Under the pieces are notes generated by a model, which did not search any database, was not told the origin of the DNA, and saw only the letters and a program-made list of their open reading frames with translations. A stretch of 64,000 nt of DNA from an uncultured Hyphomicrobiales bacterium (lineage in GTDB: Bacteria > Pseudomonadota > Alphaproteobacteria > Rhizobiales > Beijerinckiaceae): contig CAIUWR010000049.1 of NCBI GenBank assembly GCA_903902915.1, positions 20,471 to 84,470 of the forward strand, given 5' to 3'. The translations under genes and the position numbers were made by a program. Each line of letters opens with the position of its first letter. Position 1 is the stretch's first letter. Positions 8,894-21,628 of this stretch are shown one piece after another.

Positions 8894-9696
8894 GCGCGCC
8901 ACCGGGTCAGCCGATTGGAAACCAGCGCGACGACATTGTTCGCCACCATGGCGATGGCGATGAGCACGACAATGCCTGTGAACACGCCCGTGGTGTCGAG
9001 CTGGCCGGCGGAGCGCTCGATATACCAGCCAAGGCCCTTGCTTGAGCCTATCAATTCGCCCACCAGCGCGCCGATCAGCGCGAGGCCGACGCTGATGCGA
9101 AACGAGGCCATGATCCAGGTGAGCACCGCAGGCAACAGCACCCGACGCGCGATGTAGCGATTGCTCGCCCCCATGCTGCGCATCAGGTCGATGGGGTCGC
9201 GGTCGAGCGAGCGCACGCCTTCCAGAACATTCAGTACGAAGACGAAGACGACCATGGAAAAGGACATCATGACCTTGGCGGGCAGGCCGATGCCGAACCA
9301 CAGGATGAACAGGGGCGCGAGCGCCACGCGCGGCAGGCTATAGAGGCCCATGAACAGCGGCTCGGTGATTTGCGCCGCGCGGGTGTAGCGCGCCATCAGC
9401 AAGCCGAGCGCGACGCCGATCACCGAGCCCATGGCGAGCCCAAGACCCGCCTCGGTCAGCGTGGCCGACATATGCCACGTGAGGTCGCCGCGCTCGGCGA
9501 GCACCCACAAACGCTCGCCGATGAGGCTCGGGCGGCTCGACCAGAAGGGATCGAAAGCATAGGCGCCCGCGATCTCCCAGACGGTCACCACGACGGTCAG
9601 GAACAGGGTCTGCTGCACGAACAGGCTTTTGAAAAATCTGCTTCCAGATCCACGGGCGGCGGACGCCAATGGCGCCGCCGAGGTAGTTTCAAGCAT
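8890..9696 (-). CDS. ABC transporter permease, SsuC/TauC/NrtB type
   Basis: A 268-residue inner-membrane protein with about six hydrophobic segments. It shows the BPD_transp_1 EAA-type loop for ATPase contact (L-M-R-S-M-G-A-S-N-R-Y-I-A-R-R-V-L-L-P-A). The first membrane span is near 30-50. It forms the channel of the importer with the ATPase (four-base overlap) and the periplasmic binding protein 23 bases upstream. Its substrate is unknown; class and neighbouring dioxygenase suggest an organosulfur or related small anion. Confidence 0.9.
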   Translation of the reverse strand: MLETTSAAPLASAARGSGSRFFKSLFVQQTLFLTVVVTVWEIAGAYAFDPFWSSRPSLIGERLWVLAERGDLTWHMSATLTEAGLGLAMGSVIGVALGLLMARYTRAAQITEPLFMGLYSLPRVALAPLFILWFGIGLPAKVMMSFSMVVFVFVLNVLEGVRSLDRDPIDLMRSMGASNRYIARRVLLPAVLTWIMASFRISVGLALIGALVGELIGSSKGLGWYIERSAGQLDTTGVFTGIVVLIAIAMVANNVVALVSNRLTRWRA

Positions 9697-9719
9697 GACG
9701 CGCTAACTCCAGAGCGGCG

Positions 9720-10682
9720 CTACGGCTGCGGCAACAGCGCGGAGGCCGAGATTTGCTCATAAGGCACGGCGACCATGGCCGGATCGCTCACCTTTAGCAT
9801 ACGCTGCATCAACGCATAACCGGCAGGCGCCATATGGCCGTCGGCCGACAGAAGCTTCGGCGCCTCCTCGGCGAGAACCGCCCGCAACTTTGGATCGACC
9901 GCCGGATACATCTCTGCCAGCGCGGCGTCCACTGCGGGCTTGTTGGTGCGAACCAGGCCCTCCGCCTTGACGACCGCGCGAGCCAGCGCGCGAGCGGTCT
10001 CGTCATTGCCCTTGACCCACTTCTCCACCACCAGAAGGCCAAGCGCCGGATATTGAAGATCGCGATAGTCCTGCACCAGTTTGAATTTGCGGGAATCGCC
10101 GAGGGCGGCCTGCACGTCCGGCGTCGTCAACATGCCAGCAGCCACGGCGCCGGTCTCGATGGCGGCGCGCATCGGCCCGCCGGTGCCAACCCCCGTGATC
10201 TCGACGTCGCGGTCCGGATTCATGCCCGCCTCTTCCAGAAAATAGCGAAGCGTATTGTCCGTCAGGCTGCCTGCCGAGGTGATGCCGATGCGCTTGCCTT
10301 GCAGGCTCTTGATGTCCGTGACCGGCGAACTCGCCAGGGTGACGAGCCCGTAACCATGAAATTCCGTCAAAGCCGCCAGCACAAGTCCGCCCTGGCCGCG
10401 TGAGCGCAGACGCACCGCATGGTCGGCCGCGCAAATGCAGGCCTCGACGCTGCCCGAAGCGAGCGCCTGCACAGCCGGTCCGCCACCCTTGAAATCGACG
10501 ATCTCGATCTTGAGGTTTTCAGCCGCGAACAATCCCTCACGCTGGGCGAGCACGATGGGCAGCGAGCCGATGGAATTTTGCGCCGAGGCGAGGCGCACGG
10601 TGGTCTGGGCGAGGCTATGGCCCGTGGTGCAGACGAGGCTCAGAAGCGCCATGGCGGCGCCGCGCAGGAAGATGGCACGCAT
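9720..10682 (-). CDS. Periplasmic substrate-binding protein, NMT1/SsuA-like
   Basis: A 320-residue secreted protein. The start at 10682 is chosen because M-R-A-I-F-L-R-G-A-A begins a typical Sec signal peptide, with cleavage likely after H-S-L-A. The longer open frame upstream has no such logic. Mature residues follow the NMT1/THI5-like fold (S-I-G-S-L-P-I-V-L-A-Q-R-E-G-L-F, then G-G-G-P-A-V-Q-A-L-A-S-G-S-V). It delivers ligand to the permease encoded next. The ligand cannot be read from the sequence. Confidence 0.88.
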   Translation of the reverse strand: MRAIFLRGAAMALLSLVCTTGHSLAQTTVRLASAQNSIGSLPIVLAQREGLFAAENLKIEIVDFKGGGPAVQALASGSVEACICAADHAVRLRSRGQGGLVLAALTEFHGYGLVTLASSPVTDIKSLQGKRIGITSAGSLTDNTLRYFLEEAGMNPDRDVEITGVGTGGPMRAAIETGAVAAGMLTTPDVQAALGDSRKFKLVQDYRDLQYPALGLLVVEKWVKGNDETARALARAVVKAEGLVRTNKPAVDAALAEMYPAVDPKLRAVLAEEAPKLLSADGHMAPAGYALMQRMLKVSDPAMVAVPYEQISASALLPQP

Positions 10683-11035
10683 CCCGATCAAACCTCTCGA
10701 TGTGCGGCGGCCGGTCGAAGGCCCCCCGCGAAAACAGTCTTCCCAGACAAGCATGAGCGCATATTGCAACGCAAGATATATCCACGCGCGGCGCGCCGCA
10801 ACGAACGCGCGCCCCAAGAACCGGCCCGAGAAGCCCTAGACCCTGCGCCGCGACATAGCGCCGCCATGGCCGCTGCGCGCGTCACTATTGAAAAAGCGCC
10901 CATTGACCGCTAGCAACGCAAGGGTTCAAATCGCGGTCGCTCCAGAAAAATCCGACGACCGCCTCGATGGAATGCTTGAACGCCTCTGTTGGCTTGGCCT
11001 CGCAAAACAGGTGTTTTCCAGAAATGACAGGCGAC
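10683..11035. other. Divergent intergenic region between the importer and the HyuAB operon
   Basis: About 350 bases separate the divergent starts at 10682 (minus) and 11036 (plus). It must hold both promoters, but no confident -35/-10 or operator could be picked out. A stretch near 10920-10950 (GGTTCAAATC, then CGCTCCA) resembles a tRNA T-loop and 3' end but does not fold into a T-arm. Short open frames across the region look non-coding. Confidence 0.5.
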
Positions 11036-14663
<3,628 letters not shown>

Positions 14664-14677
<14 letters not shown>

Positions 14678-16352
14678 AACCGACGTTCTGGTGATCGGCG
14701 CAGGCGGCGCTGGCATGTATGCCGCGCTTGAGGCTGCGCGCGCCGGCGCCTCCGTCATCCTCGCCGACCGCAGCCTCATCGGCCGTGGCGGCGCGACCGT
14801 CATGGCGCAGATGACCGTGGCCGCAGCGCTGGGCGAACAAACGCCCGACTCGTGGGAATTCCATCTCGCCGACACGCTCGCCGCAGGGCGGGGCCTCTGC
14901 AACGAGACGCTCTCGGCCATGCTCTGTCAGGACGGCCCCGCGCGCATTCGCGAGATGGACGCGTGGAAAGTCGGCTGGGCGCGCGAGGGCGACCACATCA
15001 CGCAGATCCATGCGCCGGGCCATGATCGGCCGCGTTGCGTTTATGTGGATGTGCTCTCAACCGGCCCCGCAGTGTCGCGCACGCTACGCACGCAACTGAA
15101 TCTGGCCAGCGGCATTCGCCGCATCGGCGATCTCGCCATTGTCGATATCGTGGTGCGCGATGGACAGGCTTGCGGCGCCGTCGCCGTGCATCTGTCCAGC
15201 GGCGAGACCGTGACGCTGGCGGCCAAATCCGTCATCATCGCCACAGGCGGCCTGACGCGGCTCTATCGCCGCAACAGCGCCTCCTTCAACATGGGCGGCG
15301 ATGGCTATGCGCTGGCTTTGCGCGCAGGCGCTGAACTCATCGACATGGAATTCGTGCAGTTCTTTCCCATCGGCCATCTGGCGCCGCGCCTTGTGGGCAT
15401 GGACCCGATCATGTGGGATCCCTTCCGCTACAAGCTCGGCGGCAAATTGCTGAACGGCGACTTGCAGGAATTCGAAGAGGCTTACGCCAGCGATGGTCGC
15501 AATGACGGCAACTATGTGCTGACCCGCGACCGCGCCACTTACGCCATTTCGAAGGAAGTGGAGGCGGGCCGCGGCTCGCCCGCTGGCGGCGCTTATCTAA
15601 GCTTCCAGCATGTGCCGGACGCGGAGCTGCGCCGCGCCTTTGGCCCCGTCATCGACAGGCTGGCGGCCAATGGAATCGATCTGACCAAGCAACTCGTCGA
15701 AGTCGCGCCCATCGCCCATTACCACATGGGCGGCGTTCGCGTGGACGCGGCCATGCAGAGCACCATTCCCGGCCTTTACGCTTGCGGCGAGGCCATCGGC
15801 GGCGCCAATGGCGCCAACCGCCTGTCGGGCAACGCCATCACCGAAGCTTTCGTCTTTGGCGCGCGCGCCGGACAAAGCGCGGCGAAGAACGCGCTGTCAG
15901 CGGCCTCCCATTGGTCGCATGAGGCAGCGTCCCCGACGGTCGATCTTCTGCGTTCCGCCGACAAGCGCGACACGCCCAATCTCGCGGTCGCCGTGACTGA
16001 CTTGCAGGCGCTGATGGCCGACAAGGTCGGGCCCTTCCGCACGGATGAAAAGCTGCGCGAGGCCATCGTGGAAATCGACCGCATGACGGCGGACCTTGGC
16101 GCGGCGCCGCCCTCGTCCGGCATGACTTTCGATCCTCTGCTGATCGACTGGCTTGACCTGCGCAACATGCTGCAAGTCGCCAAATCCGTCGCCGTACCAG
16201 CCCTGGCGCGCACGGAGAGCCGCGGCGCCCATCAGCGCGACGATCATCCCGGGCTTGAAGAGGCCTGGACGCTCAACCAGATCATCACCCTCAACGGCGG
16301 CGACGTCGCGCTGGAACGCGGCGCATCCATTTCGAAAAAGGCCAGCGCATGA
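14664..16352 (+). CDS. Fumarate reductase/succinate dehydrogenase-like flavoprotein
   Basis: A 562-residue FAD protein. The N-terminal dinucleotide fold is [12 protein letters not shown]. The central region carries H-Y-H-M-G-G-V, and the C-terminal FAD contacts are G-L-Y-A-C-G-E and G-A-N-R-L-S-G-N-A. At the position where true SdhA/FrdA carry the covalent FAD-binding His, the sequence reads [10 protein letters not shown], so FAD is probably non-covalent, as in aspartate oxidase-like members. The start at 14664 has a GGGAG ribosome site six bases upstream and overlaps the HyuAB stop by 14 bases. The next gene, a small 2Fe-2S protein, overlaps by four. The three form an operon; the flavoprotein and ferredoxin probably make a soluble two-subunit oxidoreductase (inference). 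Confidence 0.85.
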
Positions 16353-16684
16353 AGGCGACCCTTGAGATCAAGCGCGGCACGCCCGCAGCTCCCCAGCATG
16401 TGGAAACATTCGTTGTTCCCTTCGAGCCCGGCCAATCGATCCTCGACGGGCTGCGGGCGGTGCGTCACGACACGGATCCCACCCTCGCGTTCCGCTTCGC
16501 TTGCATCAACGCCAACGCCTGCAAGGAATGCATGATGCTGATCGACGGCAAGGTCGATTACGCCTGCACGGTGAAGCTGAAGGAAGGCGTCACCACGCTC
16601 GCGCCCCTGCCGAAGAAGGCGCTGGTGCGCGATCTGGTGACGGAAATCGCGCCGCCGGACGAGCGGCTGCACGGTCGGGGATGA
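16349..16684 (+). CDS. Small 2Fe-2S protein related to the N-terminal domain of SdhB
   Basis: A 111-residue protein matching only the ferredoxin-like N-terminal domain of succinate dehydrogenase iron-sulfur subunits. The C-terminal domain with the 4Fe-4S and 3Fe-4S clusters is absent. Cysteines C52, C58, C61 and C73 fit a 2Fe-2S site, spaced C-x5-C-x2-C-x11-C, one residue longer in the first gap than the usual C-x4-C-x2-C. The G-Q-S-I-L-D-G-L segment at 28-35 is typical of SdhB. It overlaps the flavoprotein stop by four bases and is its likely electron partner. Gene ends three bases before the convergent cobU. Confidence 0.85.
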   Translation: MKATLEIKRGTPAAPQHVETFVVPFEPGQSILDGLRAVRHDTDPTLAFRFACINANACKECMMLIDGKVDYACTVKLKEGVTTLAPLPKKALVRDLVTEIAPPDERLHGRG

Positions 16685-16687
16685 GGC

Positions 16688-17191
16688 TTATTTCACCTTC
16701 AGCGGAAGCCCCGCGATGGTGAGCACGACATGGGCGGCCTCGCGCGCCAAGGCCTGATTGAGCGCGCCCAATTCATCGCGAAAGCGGCGCGCCAAAGCAT
16801 TGTCGGGCACGATGCCAAAACCGACCTCGCTGCTGACAAGCACCAGCGGCGAGGCGGCGGTGCGGCAGGCGCTGAGCAGATCCTCGCGCGCGGCTGCGAT
16901 GTCGGCGCCTGACAGCATCACATTGGTCAGCCACAGCGTCAGGCAATCGACGAGAATCGCACGCGCCTTATCCGCATCGCGGATCGCCTGCGGCAGGGCG
17001 ATGGGCGCATCGACCGTCAACCAGCCGTGCGGGCGCCGCGCCTGATGCAGCGCGATGCGCTCGCGCATTTCATCATCATAGGCTTGCGCGGTCGCGATAT
17101 AGGTCCAGGGCGACGGATGGGCCTCGATCAACTGTTCGGCATGGCGGCTCTTGCCCGACCGCGCGCCGCCCAGCACAAGGGTGTAGGTCAT
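16688..17191 (-). CDS. cobU: Adenosylcobinamide kinase/adenosylcobinamide-phosphate guanylyltransferase
   Basis: A 167-residue bifunctional enzyme (CobU in Salmonella naming, CobP in Pseudomonas naming). It phosphorylates adenosylcobinamide and then attaches GMP to give adenosyl-GDP-cobinamide, in nucleotide-loop assembly of B12. Walker A G-G-A-R-S-G-K-S is at 8-15. His49 in R-I-A-L-H-Q is in the region guanylylated in the family, and D-C-L-T-L-W-L-T-N-V is the conserved core segment. Length is normal. It lies downstream of bluB with an 80-base gap. Confidence 0.93.
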   Translation of the reverse strand: MTYTLVLGGARSGKSRHAEQLIEAHPSPWTYIATAQAYDDEMRERIALHQARRPHGWLTVDAPIALPQAIRDADKARAILVDCLTLWLTNVMLSGADIAAAREDLLSACRTAASPLVLVSSEVGFGIVPDNALARRFRDELGALNQALAREAAHVVLTIAGLPLKVK

Positions 17192-17271
17192 GGCGGAACC
17201 ATCCTCTCATAATGTTTTCCAGCGAAGCCGACGCGCGGTCGCGTAACGAAAACAGGTCAAACCAGAGCGCT

Positions 17272-17913
17272 TCAACGGATCAGAACATGGTCGGCGGGAT
17301 TCACACGGTCTTGCCAGCCAAAGCGAACGAGTTCGGGATCTTCGTGCTCCTCGACGGGATAGCCGACGCATAGATAGGCGATGAGCTTCCAGCCGGGATC
17401 GACCTCCAGCGCGGCGGCGACTTCGAGCGGATCGAGAATGGACACCCAGCCGACGCCAAGCCCATGAGCGCGCGCGGCGAGCCAGAAGATGGTGATGGCG
17501 GAGACGACCGAAAAATCCAGCATTTGCGGCATCGTCTTGCGGCCAAGGCCGTGGCCGATCTCGGTTTGTTCATCGCAGAACACCGCAAGATGCACGGGCG
17601 CGTCCTGCAAACCCGCAAGTTTCAACCGCGCATAGGCGCTGGCGCGATCCCCCGTATAGGCGGCCAAGGCGGCGCTGTTGCAGCGTTCGAAATTGGCGCT
17701 GACGGCGGCGCGGGCTGGCGCGCTCGAAACGCGCACCCAGCGCCACGGCTGGCTATTGCCAACCGAAGGCGAGAGCGCGGTCTGGGTGATGAGGTCATGC
17801 AGCAACGCTTCATCGACGGCGTCCGTCTTGAAGCGCCGCACATCGCGCCGCCACGCCAGCAGCTTGCTGAGGCTGGCGCGAAACGTCGCGTCGAAAGCGT
17901 CAGTCGTCACCAT
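17272..17913 (-). CDS. bluB: 5,6-dimethylbenzimidazole synthase
   Basis: A 213-residue flavin-destructase of the nitroreductase fold. BluB turns reduced FMN and O2 into 5,6-dimethylbenzimidazole, the lower ligand of B12. Visible features are R-R-D-V-R-R-F near the N-terminus, S-P-S-V-G-N-S-Q-P-W-R-W (flavin-binding), and G-L-G-V-G-W-V-S-I-L-D near the C-terminus. The start at 17913 (M-V-T-T-D) overlaps the cobB end by 14 bases. The upstream in-frame extension is antisense-like and was dropped. It implies that the organism makes its own lower ligand under aerobic conditions. Confidence 0.92.
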   Translation of the reverse strand: MVTTDAFDATFRASLSKLLAWRRDVRRFKTDAVDEALLHDLITQTALSPSVGNSQPWRWVRVSSAPARAAVSANFERCNSAALAAYTGDRASAYARLKLAGLQDAPVHLAVFCDEQTEIGHGLGRKTMPQMLDFSVVSAITIFWLAARAHGLGVGWVSILDPLEVAAALEVDPGWKLIAYLCVGYPVEEHEDPELVRFGWQDRVNPADHVLIR

Positions 17914-19255
17914 GTTCGCCTCCCTCGTCCGGCGCAAGCGCCACCACATGAAAGAACGATCCGCTCACATGGCCGCGCCTGCCGCCCGACGGAACAGGCG
18001 TCGAACCGTAAGCGTCGCGCGCCATGGCCAGCGGCGCATCTCGGCCTTGATCGGTGATCGTCGCATAGTGGAACTCGTGGCCGCGCAAACGGGCGCCACG
18101 CGGGCCAAGGCAACCATCATGCGCCAGCGTGACGTCGCGATAGCCAAGGTTCATCTTGCGCGTGGCGAAACTCGTCTTCACATCGAGCAGCCCGGCCATT
18201 GGCCATTCATGGCCCGCAGCGTCGATGAGGCTGGCGCCCAAAGTCATGTAGCCGCCGCACTCGCCATGCACGGGCTTATCGTGGGCGAAGGCGCGCAGGC
18301 CCGACAGGAAGTTTTGCGCGTTCGAAAGCGTCTGCGCATGCAGCTCGGGATAGCCGCCGGGCAACCAGCAGACATCGCAATCAGGCGGGGGCGCTTCATC
18401 GCGCAGGGGCGAGAAGGGGATGATCTCGGCGCCCGCCTTGCGCCAGCCCTCAAGGTGATGCGCATAGACGAAGGAGAAAGCGACGTCGCGGGCCAGCGCG
18501 ATTCGTCGCCCCGGCGGCGGCAAAGCCAGACCCGAATGGGCGGCGGCGGGCCTTGGCGCAAGCGCGGCCGCGCGCACAGCGTCGAGATCCACATGGCGCT
18601 CCACAAGATCCGCCATGCGGTCGAGGATCGCGGCGAGACCTTCGGTTTCGCTCGCCTGCACAAGGCCAAGATGCCGCTCCGGCAGGCTCACCTGCCCATC
18701 GCGCGGAATGGCGCCCAGCACCGGAACTCCCGTGCGCGCGATGGCGTCGGTGACGAGGCGGCGATGCCGCTCGCTGCCGACCTTGTTGAGGATGACGCCT
18801 GCGATGGCGATGCGCGGATCATAGCTGACGCAGCCCTGCACGATGGCGCCCGCCGATTGCGATTGGCCGCTGACGTCCAGCACCAGTAGCACAGGCCAGC
18901 CGGTCGCCGCCGCAATATCGACGGACGAGCCGCTGCGGCCCTCCGGCGCGGGCACGCCGTCGAAGAGGCCCATCAGCCCCTCGCAGAGCGTGAGGTCCGC
19001 CTCCCGCCCCGCCTCCACCGCCAGCGCGGCCAGCAGCGCGGGCTCCATGGCCCAGGCGTCGAGGTTGAGGCTGGAGCGGCCGGCCGCCACGCCGTGAAAG
19101 GCGGGGTCGATATAGTCCGGCCCGCATTTCAACCCGCGCACCCGCACGCCCCGCCGCGCGAAGGCGCGCAACAGGCCCAGCGTCAGCGTGGTCTTGCCGC
19201 TGGAGGAGCGGGGCGCGGCGATGACGAGGCCGGGCGTTCCCTGCAAGACGCTCAT
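17900..19255 (-). CDS. cobB: Hydrogenobyrinate/cobyrinate a,c-diamide synthase
   Basis: A 451-residue ATP- and glutamine-dependent amidotransferase that amidates the a and c carboxylates of (hydrogeno)byrinic acid. The N-terminal P-loop is P-R-S-S-S-G-K-T-T with K21, followed by K-C-G-P-D-Y-I-D-P. The C-terminal glutaminase domain has catalytic C333 in G-E-C-G-G-Y-M. The H-E-F-H-Y near the end is the family's conserved C-terminal motif. The start at 19255 gives the standard N-terminus. It is divergent from cbiD with 62 bases between, and bluB follows with an overlap. Confidence 0.93.
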   Translation of the reverse strand: MSVLQGTPGLVIAAPRSSSGKTTLTLGLLRAFARRGVRVRGLKCGPDYIDPAFHGVAAGRSSLNLDAWAMEPALLAALAVEAGREADLTLCEGLMGLFDGVPAPEGRSGSSVDIAAATGWPVLLVLDVSGQSQSAGAIVQGCVSYDPRIAIAGVILNKVGSERHRRLVTDAIARTGVPVLGAIPRDGQVSLPERHLGLVQASETEGLAAILDRMADLVERHVDLDAVRAAALAPRPAAAHSGLALPPPGRRIALARDVAFSFVYAHHLEGWRKAGAEIIPFSPLRDEAPPPDCDVCWLPGGYPELHAQTLSNAQNFLSGLRAFAHDKPVHGECGGYMTLGASLIDAAGHEWPMAGLLDVKTSFATRKMNLGYRDVTLAHDGCLGPRGARLRGHEFHYATITDQGRDAPLAMARDAYGSTPVPSGGRRGHVSGSFFHVVALAPDEGGEHGDD

Positions 19256-19317
19256 GCCAGCGCCCTCCACGGAAGAGTTTCTTTCCTGATGGGCGGCGAT
19301 TCGCTATTGATTCGTCC

Positions 19318-20418
19318 ATGAGCGATCAGCAACCCGTGCATTTGCGCAGAGGCTGGACCACGGGCGCCTGCGCCACGGCCGCCGCCAGAGCCGCCTATGA
19401 GGCGCTGCAGCGCGGCGCTTTTCCCGATCCCGTCAGCATCGAACTGCCGAACGGCGCGCAAGTCGCCTTCGCGCTGGCGACCACGGACCTTGGCCACGAC
19501 TTCGCGCGCGCGGGCGTGGTCAAGGATGCGGGAGACGATCCCGACGTGACCCATGGCGCGCTGATCCTCGCAACGGTGCGCCTCGCCGCCCCCGGAAACG
19601 GCGTCACCTTTCGGGCGGGCGAGGGGGTGGGCACGGTCACGCGGCCCGGCCTGGCGCTGGCGCCGGGGGAGCCCGCCATCAACCCCGTTCCGCGCGAGAT
19701 GATGCGCAAGGCCATCGCTGAGGCCGCCAAGGCGCTTGGCGGGCCGGAGGATGTGGAGATCGAAATCGCCATTCCCCGCGGCCAGAAAATCGCCGAACGC
19801 ACCCTCAACGGGCGCCTTGGCATTGTCGGCGGCCTGTCGATTCTGGGCACCACCGGCGTCGTCGTGCCCTATTCCTGCGCGGCCTGGATCAGCTCGATTC
19901 ATCGCGGCATCGACGTGGCGCGGGCGGTGGGCGCCGACCATCTGGCGGGCGCCACGGGCGACACATCCGAAAAGGCCCTGCAGAGGCATTTCCACCTGCC
20001 CGACGTGGCGATGATCGAGATGGGCGATTTTGCGGGCGGCATGTTGAAATATCTGCGCCAGCATCCCGTGCGCCGCATCACGGTCGGCGGCGGCTTCGCC
20101 AAGATAACCAAACTCGGGCAGGGCATGCTCGACCTGCATTCCAAACGCGGCGCCGTCGATCTGCCCTGGCTGGCGGAGCGCGTGCGCGATGCGGGCGGAA
20201 GCGAGGCTTTGGCGCAGGGCGTGCTCACCGCCAACACCGCCAACGAAGTGCTGGACCGCTGCGCGGCTGCGGGCGTGGACATCGCGGCGGAAGTCGCCCG
20301 CTATGGCTGGCATACCGCCGCCAAGGCCCTGCGCGGTTCGGGCGCGCTGCTCGACGTCGCCATCGTGAACCGCGCGGGCGAGGTGATCGCTTTGACGCAG
20401 CCGCAACCTGTGGACTGA
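19318..20418 (+). CDS. cbiD: CbiD-type (cobalt-)precorrin-5B C1-methyltransferase
   Basis: A 366-residue enzyme that methylates C1 of the corrin ring. It opens with the family motif R-R-G-W-T-T-G-A-C-A-T-A-A and includes G-L-S-I-L-G-T-T-G and F-A-K-I-T-K-L-G-Q-G-M-L-D-L-H-S. CbiD belongs by name to the anaerobic (early cobalt) route, whereas its neighbours here (cobG, cobN, cobL, cobE) belong to the aerobic route in which CobF performs this step. No cobF is seen in the window. CbiD therefore probably replaces CobF. It is a lone plus-strand gene; its promoter must lie in the 62 bases shared with cobB. Its stop is five bases from the convergent cobM stop. Confidence 0.92.
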   Translation: MSDQQPVHLRRGWTTGACATAAARAAYEALQRGAFPDPVSIELPNGAQVAFALATTDLGHDFARAGVVKDAGDDPDVTHGALILATVRLAAPGNGVTFRAGEGVGTVTRPGLALAPGEPAINPVPREMMRKAIAEAAKALGGPEDVEIEIAIPRGQKIAERTLNGRLGIVGGLSILGTTGVVVPYSCAAWISSIHRGIDVARAVGADHLAGATGDTSEKALQRHFHLPDVAMIEMGDFAGGMLKYLRQHPVRRITVGGGFAKITKLGQGMLDLHSKRGAVDLPWLAERVRDAGGSEALAQGVLTANTANEVLDRCAAAGVDIAAEVARYGWHTAAKALRGSGALLDVAIVNRAGEVIALTQPQPVD

Positions 20419-20423
20419 GCGCC

Positions 20424-21200
20424 TCATTCGTCGGTTCCCCGCCAGCCGGGCGTCCTGAAGCGGCGCTGATAATCGCCATCATAAAGCGCGCTGTTGCGAA
20501 ACTCCGTCTCGCCCAAAGTGCGGCCCACCATGATCAAAGCGGTGCGCTCCACCGGCTGCGCGCCCAGCTGCGCCTCAAGCGTAGCGAGCGTCCCGCGAAT
20601 CGCCAGCTCGTCCGGCCAGCTCGCGCGATAGACCACGGCGGCGGGACAATCGGCGCCGTAATGGGGGATCAGCTCCGCCACCACTTTCGGCAAGGCGTGG
20701 ATCGACAGGTGAATCGCGAGCACCGCGCCGGTGCGCGCGAAATTGGCGAGCGTCTCCCCTTCCGGCATGGACGAGGCCCGGCCCGAGGTGCGCGTGAGGA
20801 CCACCGATTGCGCCACTTCCGGCAGGGTCAATTCGCAGCCCAGCGCCGCCGCTGCCGCAGCGAAAGAGGGCACGCCCGGCGTGATGGTGAAGGGGACGCC
20901 AAGGCTCTTCAGCAAACGGATCTGCTCGCCCATGGCGCTCCACACCGACAGATCGCCCGAATGCAGCCGCGCCACATCTTCGCCCCGCTCAGTGGCGGCG
21001 GCGAATTCAGCGCCGATGTCTTCGAGCGACAAAGCGGCGGTGTTGACGATGCGCGCGCCCGGCGGGCAGACATCCAGAATCTCCTTGGGCACCAGCGAGC
21101 CCGCATAGAGGCACACCGGGCAGCGCGCCACCAGATCGCGTCCGCGAAGGGTGATGAGATCGGGCGCCCCCGGCCCCGCGCCAATGAAATGCACGGTCAT
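20424..21200 (-). CDS. cobM: Precorrin-4 C11-methyltransferase
   Basis: A 258-residue SAM-dependent tetrapyrrole methylase of the CobM/CbiF group. It opens with [14 protein letters not shown], and has the active-site G-D-L-S-V-W-S-A and I-T-P-G-V-P-S-F. The start overlaps the cobE stop by four bases. It is the last gene of a cobL-cobE-cobM operon and methylates C11 of precorrin-4 to give precorrin-5. Confidence 0.93.
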   Translation of the reverse strand: MTVHFIGAGPGAPDLITLRGRDLVARCPVCLYAGSLVPKEILDVCPPGARIVNTAALSLEDIGAEFAAATERGEDVARLHSGDLSVWSAMGEQIRLLKSLGVPFTITPGVPSFAAAAAALGCELTLPEVAQSVVLTRTSGRASSMPEGETLANFARTGAVLAIHLSIHALPKVVAELIPHYGADCPAAVVYRASWPDELAIRGTLATLEAQLGAQPVERTALIMVGRTLGETEFRNSALYDGDYQRRFRTPGWRGTDE

Positions 21201-21628
21201 GGGGCGCTGTCCTTGTTCGTTGCGCGCGCGATGGCGCAGGTGGCGTCATCGCGCGCGATGCGCGCCAACACGATTTCCGCGAAAGGCCCGGCGCCCGCCA
21301 GCGCGGCGGTCTCCGCAACCGAGGGAACGCCGAACAGGGCCAACACGCGCGGCGAGGACGTCTGCGCCCGCCCCGCCACGGCCTTCATCGCAGCGGGTGA
21401 GAGAAAATGCAGCGGCATTGCGAGGCGTGCTGCGGCGTCGGACAAACCGGGCTCATCGCGCTTGGCGTTGGTGGTGAAAAGCGCGACGGAGCCCCCTTGC
21501 GTCGCCACGCCCATCTGCGCCAGCATTTCCAGCGCGTCGCGCACCAGACTGGCGATGACGGCGCCGCTGACGCCCTTGCGGCAGCCAAGGCCGATGGCGA
21601 GATCAACCGTAACGAGCGGCGCGCTCAT
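21197..21628 (-). CDS. cobE: CobE (CbiG C-terminal domain-like) cobalamin biosynthesis protein
   Basis: A 143-residue protein equivalent to the C-terminal domain of CbiG, starting [14 protein letters not shown]. In aerobic B12 producers CobE is required for the pathway, though its step is less well defined than others. The start at 21628 forms ATGA with the cobL stop, and its own stop overlaps the cobM start by four bases, so all three are translationally coupled. The upstream part of the long open frame is antisense-like and was excluded. Confidence 0.85.
   Translation of the reverse strand: MSAPLVTVDLAIGLGCRKGVSGAVIASLVRDALEMLAQMGVATQGGSVALFTTNAKRDEPGLSDAAARLAMPLHFLSPAAMKAVAGRAQTSSPRVLALFGVPSVAETAALAGAGPFAEIVLARIARDDATCAIARATNKDSAP

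Noticed and set aside
10915..10955. tRNA 3'-end-like sequence (GGTTCAAATC then CGCTCCA), possible att site
   Set aside because: The flanking bases do not pair as a T-stem, no rest of a tRNA is present, and no integrase or second copy was seen.
19252..20427. A 391-codon minus-strand open frame opposite cbiD
   Set aside because: It is antisense to a gene with all CbiD motifs and has no family features of its own.
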